A DNA stretch of 64,000 nt from an uncultured Erythrobacter sp. GTDB taxonomy: Bacteria; Pseudomonadota; Alphaproteobacteria; Sphingomonadales; Sphingomonadaceae. Positions within the stretch are counted from its first letter, which is position 1. The number at the start of each line of letters is the position of its first letter. Under the pieces are notes generated by a model. The model had not been told where the DNA came from. It searched no databases and saw nothing but the letters and a program-made list of their open reading frames with translations. Position numbers and translations under genes: made by a program. This document shows, one piece after another, positions 1-7,918 of the stretch. The stretch covers positions 1,674,001 through 1,738,000 of the forward strand of contig NZ_OY284433.1 in assembly GCF_958304185.1 (NCBI RefSeq), written 5' to 3'.

Positions 1-620
1 ACGAGGCCGCCCGATTCCAGACCGAAGGGATCGCCGAAGGCCACGCCGTCAACGGTGAAGCGGTTGAAGCGGTTGTTCTGTCCGGCGATGCTAATCGCGC
101 CGTTGTTGGTGGCGTCGAGCGTCACCAACGGATCGCGCGCCGCAAGGTTACGGATGTCGCGGTTGACGTTGGCCACGCCGGCAATGTCGTTCGCGCTCAG
201 CACGGTGGCGGCGCCGGTGCCCAGCGAGATCGACGAACGGGTGCGCGAGCCGGTGACCACGATAGTCTGGCCCACTTCGGCCAGCGCAACACTGATACGC
301 TGAGCCTGACCGGCATTGAGGAAGCCGATTTCCTGCGAAGCGGTTTCGAAGCCGTCCGCGATCACTTCGACAGTGACGGGGCCGCCAATACGCAGACCGG
401 CAGCGTTGAATCCGCCCGAAGCATCGGTGGTCTGGGTCGACTTGGTGCCCGAGGGAACGTGAGTCACGACCACGGTGGCGCCGACAATCGGGTTGCCATT
501 CTGGTCAACGACATCGCCGCGAACGGACGAGGTGGTTTCCTGCGCAAACGCCGGAGTGGCGATGGTGGTGGTCGCAGCAAGGCTGACGATGCTCGCCGCA
601 AGGAGATACTTAAGCTTCAT
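1..620 (-). CDS. TonB-dependent receptor, N-terminal part (runs off the window)
   Basis: The first 206 codons of an outer-membrane receptor; the barrel lies beyond base 1. The ATG at 620 opens a signal peptide ending in AFA-QE. A carboxypeptidase-regulatory-like beta-sandwich follows (about residues 30-115, GDVVDQNGNPIVGATVVV type), then the start of a plug with IVVTGSRTRSS and a DGVAFGDPFGLESGG stretch. This order is typical of Oar/OmpA-related TonB receptors that import large or oligomeric substrates. The substrate cannot be told. The gene has a long upstream region without a gene (621-896). Partial only because of the window edge; no frameshift is seen. Confidence 0.88.
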   Translation of the reverse strand, partial: MKLKYLLAASIVSLAATTTIATPAFAQETTSSVRGDVVDQNGNPIVGATVVVTHVPSGTKSTQTTDASGGFNAAGLRIGGPVTVEVIADGFETASQEIGFLNAGQAQRISVALAEVGQTIVVTGSRTRSSISLGTGAATVLSANDIAGVANVNRDIRNLAARDPLVTLDATNNGAISIAGQNNRFNRFTVDGVAFGDPFGLESGGL

Positions 621-896
621 GGGTAAAAGCCCCTGTTAACGGTGGAGATGAAGAGGTGATCGAAACGTGATGCGACCTGCCCTAGGCCTGAACGCTTGCG
701 GCAAAGCGACTGTTCTGTGACAGTTTGATGAAACGCCTCACCCCGGCGCGGCGATTCCATAAGGCGAGTCGCGACGAACGCCAGAAAAGTGTAGGTTTAG
801 CGCGAGTTCCATACCTAAGTGTTGCATCGCAGCAACGCCCGCAGGGAATTTCTTGAGGCCAATCAATGGGACGAAAAATCGCCCCTTCAGCCGCGA

Positions 897-1826
897 TCAG
901 GCGAGGTTGATCTCGCGCAGGCGCTGCATGAGGTAATCATGCGCCGTGATCGGCTCCGGCGGGGGATTCGCCGCATCGGCCGCGATGCATTCTGGAAGCG
1001 GCTCAATCAGGAAATCTGGCCGGAAATGCAGGAAAAACGGCATCGAATACCGTGCCCGCCGCGAGGCCTCACCGCGCGGGTTGACGACGCGGTGCGTGGT
1101 TGAGCGCAGCTTGCCGTTGGTCTGGCGCTGCAACATGTCGCCGATATTGATCACCAGCGCGCCCTCAGCCGCCGGGATCGGTAGCCATTCGCCCGACTTG
1201 GTCAACAACTCCAGCCCCGCTTCCTCGGCACCGAGCAGCAGAGTGATGGTGTTGATGTCTTCATGCCCGGCGGCGCGGATCGCACCTTCGGGCGCGCCTT
1301 CGCCCAGCGGCGGATAGTGCAGCAGCCGCATCACCGAATTGCCATCCTCGACGCTGGCCGCAAAGAAATTGCGCGGGCAGCCAAGGTGGAGCGCAATCGC
1401 TTCCAGCACGCGGCCACCGGCCACTTCAAACGCGGCGAAGAGCGCGCTCATCGTCTCGCGGAAGCCCTCGACCTCGGTCGGCCAGACATTGGGGGCCATG
1501 AATTCAGCGAGCGGGTGCCCTTCGGGCAGATCACGGCCGACGTGCCAGAATTCCTTGAGGTCGAACACCTCGGCGTCCTTGGCCTTTTCGGTGCCGAACG
1601 GGGTGTAGCCCCGCGCCCCGCCGCCGCCTTCGATCTTGTAGGCGCGCTTGACCGCATCGGGCAGCGCGAAGAACGCCTTCGAGACGGCCTCGGCCTCTGC
1701 GATCAGAGTCTGGGGGATGCCGTGATCGCGCACCACAGCAAAGCCATATTCGCCAAAGCTGCGCCCCAACTCATCAGCGATGGTTTCGAGCGGCTGGGTC
1801 AGCGAGACGGAAGCAATATTGATCAT
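897..1826 (-). CDS. 2-oxoglutarate/Fe(II) oxygenase, isopenicillin N synthase family
   Basis: A 309-residue soluble oxygenase of the IPNS/2OG-Fe(II) superfamily. The DIOX_N-like part covers about residues 1-110 (YGFAVVRDHGIP). The double-stranded beta-helix carries the iron ligands H188 and D190 (GHEDINTITLL) and H245 (STTHRVVNPRG), with R259-Y-S261 as the 2-oxoglutarate-binding RxS. The frame is open upstream to 2048, but that stretch overlaps nupC, so I use the ATG at 1826. It lies 53 bases after nupC on the same strand and is probably co-transcribed, which makes a nucleoside or nucleobase hydroxylation role conceivable (inference only). The substrate is unknown; similar bacterial proteins are simply called IPNS-family oxygenases. 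Confidence 0.85.
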   Translation of the reverse strand: MINIASVSLTQPLETIADELGRSFGEYGFAVVRDHGIPQTLIAEAEAVSKAFFALPDAVKRAYKIEGGGGARGYTPFGTEKAKDAEVFDLKEFWHVGRDLPEGHPLAEFMAPNVWPTEVEGFRETMSALFAAFEVAGGRVLEAIALHLGCPRNFFAASVEDGNSVMRLLHYPPLGEGAPEGAIRAAGHEDINTITLLLGAEEAGLELLTKSGEWLPIPAAEGALVINIGDMLQRQTNGKLRSTTHRVVNPRGEASRRARYSMPFFLHFRPDFLIEPLPECIAADAANPPPEPITAHDYLMQRLREINLA

Positions 1827-1879
1827 GCCCGGCCCCTTACACGCGGCGCACCGCGCCTGCCAAGCCCTTCGCGCAGCGC

Positions 1880-3343
1880 TCAATAAGGCAGAAACAAGCT
1901 CGCCAGCGCCGCGCTCATCAGGTTGGCGAGGCTCCCCGCGGCGAGCGCCCGCAGCCCCAGCCGCGCAATCACCGGGCGTTGGTTGGGGGCGAGGCCGCCG
2001 GTCACCGCCATCTGGATCGCGATGGAAGAGAAATTGGCAAAGCCACACAGCGCAAAGGTGACGATCGCCCGGCTGCGGTCGGTCAATTCGCTCGGCCCCA
2101 TCTTGCCGAGATCGATGAAGGCGACGAATTCATTGAGCACGATCTTGGTGCCGAACAACCCGCCCGCGATCTGGGCTTGATCCCAATCGGAAATGCCGAT
2201 CAGGAACATCACCGGCGCGAACACATAGCCGAGCAATTGCTGGAAGCTGATGCCTTGCAGCCAGGTGGCGACCTCGGGGCTGATCGGCGCGCCGATGCCG
2301 TTCGCAAGGTTGACGATCCCGCCGCCGATCCCGGCGAGCATTCCGTTCGCCAACGCCACCAGCGCGACGAACACCATCACCATCGCGCCCACAGCCACGG
2401 CCAGCTTCACGCCGGTCTGGGTGCCCTGCGCTGCGGCTTCGATAATATTGGCGGGGCGCTGGCCTTCCTCGAAGGTTTCGGCCGCGCTCACTTCATCAGC
2501 CTTGGCGCCGCCCTCAAGGATTGAGGCCGGGCCGACCGCGCTGATGCGGGCCTGCGGGAGTTCAACCTCCTGCCCGTTCTCGTCATACATGACCACGCGG
2601 GTCGCCTCGGTCAGCGTGTTGGCCCCGGCAGCGTTCGTCGCGTCCGGATCGCGCCCGGCGGCGATGGGAGCATCGTCCGGCATCATGATCTTGGCCATCA
2701 AAATCCCGCCCGGCGCCGACATGAACGCCGCCGCCAGCAGGAACGGCACGGCATCCTCGCCGATAAAGCTCGCATAGGCAGCAAGGATCGTCCCTGCCAC
2801 GCCCGCCATCCCGACGCTCATCAGCGTGAACAGGCCCGACGGCGAAAGCGCCGCCAGATAGGGCCGCACCACCAGCGGGCTTTCGGACTGGCCGACGAAG
2901 ATGTTGGCTGCCGCGCCCAGGGCCTCGACCTTGCTGATCCCCGTGACAAAGCCAATCGCCCCGCCAACCCAGCGCACCAGCCGCTGCATGATGCCGAGGT
3001 GATAGAGGATCGAGACAATCGCGGCGAAGAACACGATCACCGGCAGCGCGGCGATCACGAAAGTGTTGGCGAAGGGGTTGGTTTCCATCGGCCCGAACAC
3101 CGAAGTGATGCCGATCTTGGAGAAATCGAGCAGCGCGATTACGCCTTGCGACAGCCCGCCGATCACCGCCACGCCGGTGTCGGTGCGCAGCACGATCAGC
3201 GCGGTGACCGCCTGCAACGCAAAGGCCGAACCGACCACGCGCAAGTTGATCCTGCGCCGCGCCGTCGACAACGCGAAGGCAATCCCAAGAATGGCGAGCA
3301 CGCCTGCAAGGCTCAGCAGGATGGACGTGATACTCTCGTTCAC
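1880..3343 (-). CDS. nupC: NupC-type concentrative nucleoside transporter
   Basis: An inner-membrane cation/nucleoside symporter of the CNT family, about 487 residues. Many hydrophobic helices are visible, beginning SITSILLSLAGVLAILGIAFAL. The family core is present, with GQSESPLVVRPYL, then ISDWDQAQIAGGLFGTKIVLNEF and the conserved C-terminal GFANFSSIAIQ with ALAAGSLANLMSA. An extra hydrophilic loop of about 65 residues, rich in E and A, interrupts the middle (from about TEATRVVMYDENG); it makes the protein longer than typical 400-425-residue NupC. I chose GTG at 3343, just before the first helix; an ATG at 3493 would add 50 arginine-rich residues that look non-coding. The oxygenase gene follows. 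Confidence 0.85.
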   Translation of the reverse strand: MNESITSILLSLAGVLAILGIAFALSTARRRINLRVVGSAFALQAVTALIVLRTDTGVAVIGGLSQGVIALLDFSKIGITSVFGPMETNPFANTFVIAALPVIVFFAAIVSILYHLGIMQRLVRWVGGAIGFVTGISKVEALGAAANIFVGQSESPLVVRPYLAALSPSGLFTLMSVGMAGVAGTILAAYASFIGEDAVPFLLAAAFMSAPGGILMAKIMMPDDAPIAAGRDPDATNAAGANTLTEATRVVMYDENGQEVELPQARISAVGPASILEGGAKADEVSAAETFEEGQRPANIIEAAAQGTQTGVKLAVAVGAMVMVFVALVALANGMLAGIGGGIVNLANGIGAPISPEVATWLQGISFQQLLGYVFAPVMFLIGISDWDQAQIAGGLFGTKIVLNEFVAFIDLGKMGPSELTDRSRAIVTFALCGFANFSSIAIQMAVTGGLAPNQRPVIARLGLRALAAGSLANLMSAALASLFLPY

Positions 3344-3558
3344 GGCAGCAAATTGCCCTTCTTCATGTCGGAAGCGTTGGACCCCTGATGCCCGCAGGAA
3401 GGCCTCCCTGGCGCGCAGCAGGGCTTGGCGTGGCAGTTTGCGCGCGGGCTTGCAAGCGGGGAAGCGCAGGAGGCTGCGGCTAACCGGTCGCAAAGCACCG
3501 GTGACAGGCCAGTTCGCGCCGCTTTTCTTTTGTCGCGGTGCTGGCTAGCACTTGGGCG

Positions 3559-4272
3559 ATGGACCAAACCGATCCCGCACCCGCCGCTGCGACCTCGCCC
3601 ACTGTCAGTATGCCGCTGGGGCTGTTCGTCTTCACGCTGCTGTATGGCGGGATGACAGTGCTGGCCGGCGTGTTGGCGTTCAAGCAGGTCCAGCTGTGGC
3701 CGACGAACCTTGCGGTCGAAAGCGGGATCTTCCCGTTCCTGCTGCTGGTGGTGATCTCAAGCACGCTGTCGCAGCTTTACGGGCGCGCGATGGCGCAGCG
3801 GATCGTGTGGTGGGGGTTTCTTCCTCTAGGTGTAGCGTCAGCACTTCTGCCACTAGTCCTACTTTTGCCCGCCTCGTTGGAAATGTTATCCAACCCTGAG
3901 CGTCTGAAAGACTTAGCTGCCTTTGAGAGAGTTCACTGGACTACACCTCGGGTGTGGATGGCAGGCCCTGCATCCTACATCACGTCGCTTCTGCTCAACA
4001 TCTGGATCTTCGACCGGTTGCGCGGCGCAGGCGAGGAGAGCACCCTCGGCCTGATGGTCCGCGGCGCGGTTGCCTCGGCGCTGTCGCAGGCGGTCGATTC
4101 GGTGATTTTCATCACTCTGGCGTTTTACGGCCTATTCCCAATCATGAACCTGATGATCGGCCAAGTGCTGGCAAAGGTGGTGCTTTCGCTGGTGCTGGTG
4201 CCGTTCCTGATCACCGGCGGCGTCCAAGCCGCGCGCTGGCTGGATGCGCGGCCAGCCAAGCCAGCGCTTTGA
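3559..4272 (+). CDS. yhhQ: VUT family (YhhQ-like) queuosine-precursor transporter
   Basis: A 237-residue integral membrane protein of the vitamin-uptake-transporter family, whose YhhQ member imports queuosine precursors. Six or so hydrophobic segments are visible, with family features TLSQLYGRAMAQRI, the SYITSLLLNIWIFDRLR segment and AVDSVIFITLAFYG near the end. The ATG at 3559 is preferred over a GTG at 3538. Between about 3818 and 3955 the reading frame stays open but the codons change: CTA, TTA, AGA, ACA and CTT appear repeatedly, unlike the GC-ending codons before and after. That suggests a recombined or converted segment. Assignment by family resemblance; the exact substrate is inferred. 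Confidence 0.82.
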   Translation: MDQTDPAPAAATSPTVSMPLGLFVFTLLYGGMTVLAGVLAFKQVQLWPTNLAVESGIFPFLLLVVISSTLSQLYGRAMAQRIVWWGFLPLGVASALLPLVLLLPASLEMLSNPERLKDLAAFERVHWTTPRVWMAGPASYITSLLLNIWIFDRLRGAGEESTLGLMVRGAVASALSQAVDSVIFITLAFYGLFPIMNLMIGQVLAKVVLSLVLVPFLITGGVQAARWLDARPAKPAL

Positions 4273-4324
4273 AACTCGGGCCAATTGGTGTAGTTTCCTC
4301 CCACTAGAAGGCGGGAGAAACAGC

Positions 4325-4645
4325 ATGAAAATCGGATTGATAGCAGCCGCGACCGGAGCGGCCCTGCTGGCAGCCTGCGCGCCGGTTGGCGGGCCGGGGG
4401 TGAGCGCCTATTACGATTGTGGCGGCGGCACGCGGCTCAAGGTTGATAACGTGTCGGGCGACCGGGTGATGGTGCAGATGAACGACAACGCCCCCGTCAC
4501 AATCCCCGCCGACAAATCCGCCTCGGGCGCGAAATATATGAGCGCGACTCACCAGTTCTGGGACAAGGGCGGCGAGGCGATGTGGACCGTGGGCCGCATG
4601 GCACCCATGACGTGCCAGAAGGTCGCCGTGCCTCGGGGGATGTGA
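4325..4645 (+). CDS. Lipoprotein with MliC-type lysozyme-inhibitor domain
   Basis: A 106-residue lipoprotein. The signal peptide ends in a lipobox, LLAAC, with the acylated cysteine at residue 19. The mature part looks like the MliC/PliC fold that inhibits C-type lysozyme in the periplasm: YYDCGGGTRLKV at the start, an SGAKYMS-like strand, FWDKGGEAMW and a late cysteine (MTCQ) able to pair with the first. The start is fixed by GAAGGCGGGAG about 8-14 bases upstream of the ATG. It is monocistronic; 53 bases further on lies an 81-bp repeat and then tRNA-Lys on the other strand. Domain call by pattern, moderately sure. Confidence 0.75.
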   Translation: MKIGLIAAATGAALLAACAPVGGPGVSAYYDCGGGTRLKVDNVSGDRVMVQMNDNAPVTIPADKSASGAKYMSATHQFWDKGGEAMWTVGRMAPMTCQKVAVPRGM

Positions 4646-4697
4646 AGCCCGACAACCGTCAGCGTCAGATGAAGGATGCTGATCGGTCGCGCAGCGA

Positions 4698-4778
4698 CCG
4701 CAAGCCCGACCGAGCGCCCGCAGCGGCGCGAGCTTCAGCTCGTGTGAGCGAGGAAATCGCACGCCGAAGGGCGTGCGG
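4698..4778. repeat. 81-bp structured repeat, copy A
   Basis: This stretch matches 22110-22190 on the same strand over its whole length without gaps, identical at 68 of 81 positions by eye count. It contains two hairpins: CGAGC-TTCA-GCTCG and then GCACGCC-GAA-GGGCGTGC. In copy B the first stem reads CGACC-GCGA-GGTCG, so one pair changed on both sides. It lies between the MliC-like gene and tRNA-Lys, immediately beyond the tRNA 3' end. Probably a REP-like or RNA-structured element. Confidence 0.72.
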
Positions 4779-4789
4779 AAAACAAGAAA

Positions 4790-4865
<76 letters not shown>

Positions 4866-4907
4866 ACGCTGACGGCTTCGCCGCGTCGCCAGGGGCGACA
4901 AGGGCGC

Positions 4908-5396
4908 TCACCTAGGCAGGGGGCGCGGGCGGGTCAAGCGGGCTTGGGCTTGGGCGAGGGTTAAACCGCTCACCGGGTCGCGCCAATCGGGGGCGATGGC
5001 GCACACCGGGTCCAGTACGAAGCGCCGCTGCGCGAAGGCCGGGTGGGGGATTTTGAGGTCCACAGAGCGCCACACGCCGCCGCTCCACAGGATGATATCG
5101 AGGTCCAGCACCCGGTCGCCCCAGCGCTGACCGGGTCGCCTCCCGAAAGCGCGCTCGGTGTGCTTCAGCGCCGCGAGCAGCGCGGTGGGGGTAAGCTCGC
5201 TCGAAAGCACCAGTGCCGCATTGGCAAAGCGCCGCTGCGCCGCGCCCATCGGCGCGGTCGCGATCACCGGCGCGCGGGCGGTGACGGTGCCGAACGCGGC
5301 GCATTCTTCCATCGCCGCCAGCACCACGTCCTGCGGGCCGCCATAGAGATGGTGCCGCCGGTTGCTTCCCAGCGCGATCAGATAGGTGCTGGACAC
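4908..5396 (-). CDS. folK: 6-hydroxymethyl-7,8-dihydropterin pyrophosphokinase (HPPK)
   Basis: A 162-residue cytosolic enzyme that transfers pyrophosphate from ATP to hydroxymethyl-dihydropterin in folate synthesis. Family marks are TYLIALGSNR at the N-terminus, AFGRRPGQRWGDRVLDLDIIL (the catalytic and Mg-binding segment with two aspartates) and the PHPAFAQRRFVLDPV signature. The GTG at 5396 places the family start correctly and begins only 4 bases after the stop of aguB, so the two are probably translated from one message. An upstream start in this frame would overlap aguB by about 80 bases and has no family support. Confidence 0.9.
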   Translation of the reverse strand: MSSTYLIALGSNRRHHLYGGPQDVVLAAMEECAAFGTVTARAPVIATAPMGAAQRRFANAALVLSSELTPTALLAALKHTERAFGRRPGQRWGDRVLDLDIILWSGGVWRSVDLKIPHPAFAQRRFVLDPVCAIAPDWRDPVSGLTLAQAQARLTRPRPLPR

Positions 5397-5400
5397 CGCG

Positions 5401-6279
5401 TCAAATGTCCTGCGCGATCCGGCCGTAAAGCTGCGGGCGGCGGTCACGGAAGAAGCCCATCCCGGCGCGGTGCTTGGCGGCACGGGCGAGATCGAGCCGC
5501 GCGATCAGCACGCCGGTTTCGCCAGCGCCATATTCGGCAAGGTAGTCGCCCCATTCATCGGTGATGAAGGAGTGGCCGTAGAAGTTCTGAGCCCCAACAT
5601 CCGGCCCTTCCGACCCGATCCGGTTGGCGGCGACCACCGGCATACAGTTTGATACCGAATGCCCGATCATCGCGCGCCGCCACATCCGGCTGGTGTCGAG
5701 GTCCGCGTCATAAGGCTCGGAGCCGATTGCGGTGGGGTAAAGCAGCAATTCCGCGCCCATCAGCGCCATGACGCGCGCGCATTCCGGATACCACTGGTCC
5801 CAGCAGATGCCGACGCCAACCTCGACCAGCGCGCCGTTCTCGCCCGGCACATCCCACACTTTGAAGCCATCATTGCCGGGGCGGAAATAGTACTTTTCCT
5901 CATAGCCCGGCCCATCGGGGATGTGGCTCTTGCGGTAGGTGCCTTGCACCGCGCCGTCCGGGCCGATCATCGCGAGGGAGTTGTAGTAGTGATGCCCGTC
6001 CCGCTCGAAGAAGCTCGTCGGGATCGTCACCTTCAGCTTGGCGGCGAGCGCCTGCATCGCGATCACGCTCGGGTGTTCCAGCGTCGGTCGAGCGAGAGCA
6101 AACAGCGCCTCGTCTTCCTCGCGGCAGAAATAGGGGCCGCTGAACAGTTCAGGCGGCAGGATCAGCTGCGCGCCTTTGCTCGCAGCGTCTTCCACCAACG
6201 CGGAGACGGCGGCAATATTGGTGGCTTCGTCCTCGGAACCCAAGGACAGCTGAAGGGCGGCGACAGTAATTGCGGTCAT
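5401..6279 (-). CDS. aguB: N-carbamoylputrescine amidase
   Basis: A 292-residue nitrilase-superfamily amidohydrolase that converts N-carbamoylputrescine to putrescine, CO2 and ammonia in the agmatine route. The catalytic triad is visible: E44 in LPPELFSGPY, K117 in YRKSHIPDGPGY and C159 in GICWDQWYPE. The PDGPGYEEKYYF and YPTAIGSEPYD segments are typical of the AguB subfamily rather than general nitrilases. No agmatine deiminase (aguA) is in the window, so it is either elsewhere or the enzyme has another carbamoyl amide as substrate. It precedes folK with a 4-base gap. Confidence 0.88.
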   Translation of the reverse strand: MTAITVAALQLSLGSEDEATNIAAVSALVEDAASKGAQLILPPELFSGPYFCREEDEALFALARPTLEHPSVIAMQALAAKLKVTIPTSFFERDGHHYYNSLAMIGPDGAVQGTYRKSHIPDGPGYEEKYYFRPGNDGFKVWDVPGENGALVEVGVGICWDQWYPECARVMALMGAELLLYPTAIGSEPYDADLDTSRMWRRAMIGHSVSNCMPVVAANRIGSEGPDVGAQNFYGHSFITDEWGDYLAEYGAGETGVLIARLDLARAAKHRAGMGFFRDRRPQLYGRIAQDI

Positions 6280-6297
6280 GCCGCCGCCCCTACCGCA

Positions 6298-7182
6298 TTA
6301 CTTGGACTTCTTGAAGAGCAGCGTCATACGGTCGCTTTCGCCCTTGTCCTTCAGGTCTTCTCGCTTGGTCGCGAGCGTCGGGGGCATTTCCCACACGCCT
6401 TCGGGGTGATCGGCAGTGTCCTTGGGATTGGCGTTGACCTCGCTCGAGGCAAGCAGTTCAAACCCGTTGAGACGCATGAAGTCGATCACGTCCTGCTGCT
6501 TCATGTAGCCCTTGGTGCCATTGGCATAGGACCACGGCGCTTCAGCCTTGGCGCGGTGCTGGACGATGCCGAGCAGCCCGTCATCCTTCAACAGCGCGCG
6601 CATCGCGCGGATTTCGGTGTCGGCGATGCCGCCATTGGTGATGCCGTGCATCGCGCGGATCACCAGAATGCGGTCAAAGGTGCCCTTCTGCTCGGCGGCC
6701 TTGTCCATCGTAAGGCCGCTGAACCTGTCCGCCGGAAGACCGGTGTAGCCCGCCACTTCCGCGCCGAAGCCTGCCGCCTGGTCACGGATGCGCTGCTGGC
6801 GGGCCGGATCGGCGGTGGCGGTCAGCGGGTTTGCATATAGGCCGACCAATTGCCCCTCACCGCCCAGATAGTGGCCGAGCAGGCGCGAATACCAGCCGCC
6901 GCCGGGCGAATATTCGCCCACCTTCATGTGCGGGCCGACATGGAAGAAGGCGAGCACTTCGGCGGGGTGGCGGTGAACGTCACGCACCTTATCTTCGGCG
7001 CGCGAGGGGTGGTTGAGTGCGCCCGACACGGCCTCGCCATGCATTTTGTTGAAGGCGGCGGTGTCGAGGACGTGGGCATCGCCGTGCTCGGCATGGGCGG
7101 CGTGGCCTGTGTGCTGATGGGCCAGCAGCGGGGCAGCCACAGCAAGCGCGCTCGCAGCGGCGACAAGGATCAGTTTCTTCAT
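6298..7182 (-). CDS. Exported class I SAM-dependent methyltransferase-like protein
   Basis: A 294-residue protein with a signal peptide (MKKLILVAAASALAVAAPLLAH) followed by a His-rich linker (HQHTGHAAHAEHGDAH). The rest resembles the COG4798 predicted methyltransferases: HPAEVLAFFHVGPHMKVGEYSPGGGWY replaces the usual glycine-rich SAM motif, and RAMHGITNGGI, LLKDDGLLGIVQHR and GYMKQQDVIDFMRLNGFELLASSEVN follow. SAM is not expected in the periplasm, so its activity there is unexplained. The start at 7182 follows a GGAGAGAGACC ribosome site; the frame is open to 7236. It is divergent from msrA, 93 bases apart. Confidence 0.82.
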   Translation of the reverse strand: MKKLILVAAASALAVAAPLLAHQHTGHAAHAEHGDAHVLDTAAFNKMHGEAVSGALNHPSRAEDKVRDVHRHPAEVLAFFHVGPHMKVGEYSPGGGWYSRLLGHYLGGEGQLVGLYANPLTATADPARQQRIRDQAAGFGAEVAGYTGLPADRFSGLTMDKAAEQKGTFDRILVIRAMHGITNGGIADTEIRAMRALLKDDGLLGIVQHRAKAEAPWSYANGTKGYMKQQDVIDFMRLNGFELLASSEVNANPKDTADHPEGVWEMPPTLATKREDLKDKGESDRMTLLFKKSK

Positions 7183-7275
7183 GGGGTCTCTCTCCGGAGG
7201 TGGAAAATTCGCTCGCCAACGCATGGCATTTGCCACGTGCTAGCCTATTTGTGGCCAATACCAATGGAGATTTCG

Positions 7276-7827
7276 ATGAGCAACTTGGACACGGCAATCA
7301 TTGCAGGCGGCTGCTTCTGGTGCACCGAGGCGGTGTTCCGCGATGTAGTGGGCGTCACGCTGGTGGAAAGCGGCTATATCGGCGGCACCAAAGCGAACCC
7401 GACCTACAAGGAGGTCTGCACCGGCACCACCGGCCACGCCGAGGGGATTCGCGTCACCTTCGATACGGATGTGATCGGCCTGCCGCAGATTTACGACGTG
7501 TTCCTCGGCACGCATGATCCGACGCAGCTGAACCGGCAGGGCGGCGATATCGGCACGCAGTACCGCAGCGCGATCTTCCCGCTGTCAGACGCGCAAGGTG
7601 CCGAGGCCGAAGCGGCGATTGCGCGCTGGAACGCCGACAATGGCAAGGTGGCGGTGACGACGATCGAAGGGCTCTCGGGCGGCGAGCAGACTGCGGAATG
7701 GTATCCGGCCGAGGACTACCATCAGGAATATTGGGACGGCGAAGGCCAGCGCAATCCTTACTGCCTCGCGGTGATCCCGCCCAAGTTGATGAAGTTGCGC
7801 AAGTCGTTTCAGAAGTATGTGAAGTAA
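7276..7827 (+). CDS. msrA: Peptide-methionine (S)-S-oxide reductase
   Basis: A 183-residue repair enzyme reducing S-methionine sulfoxide in proteins. The catalytic cysteine is C13 in GGCFWCTEAVF; the family continues with GYIGGTKANPTYKEVCTGTTGHAE, FLGTHDPTQLNRQGGDIGTQYRS and AEDYHQEYW. GGAGATTTCG precedes the ATG at 7276, so upstream in-frame starts in the longer open frame are unlikely. No MsrB domain is fused; the partner msrB is at 21.7 kb. A long inverted repeat between this gene and rsmB probably ends both transcripts. Confidence 0.95.
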   Translation: MSNLDTAIIAGGCFWCTEAVFRDVVGVTLVESGYIGGTKANPTYKEVCTGTTGHAEGIRVTFDTDVIGLPQIYDVFLGTHDPTQLNRQGGDIGTQYRSAIFPLSDAQGAEAEAAIARWNADNGKVAVTTIEGLSGGEQTAEWYPAEDYHQEYWDGEGQRNPYCLAVIPPKLMKLRKSFQKYVK

Positions 7828-7831
7828 GTTG

Positions 7832-7918
7832 GCCCCCGTCCCGGGCCTGACCCGGGACCCAGCTGCCTCTGGGCTCGAGGAGAAAAGCGGGGTCCCGGGT
7901 CAAGCCCGGGACGGGGGC
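7832..7918. repeat. Long inverted repeat between converging genes
   Basis: Two arms of about 29 bases, 7832-7860 and 7890-7918, pair with one mismatch around a 29-base loop. The core is CCCGGGTCAAGCCCGGGACGGGGG, a dispersed palindrome familiar from sphingomonad genomes (from memory). It fills the gap between msrA and rsmB and its right arm touches the rsmB stop codon. Likely a transcription terminator for both genes and also a mobile REP-like element. There is no T tract. Confidence 0.75.
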
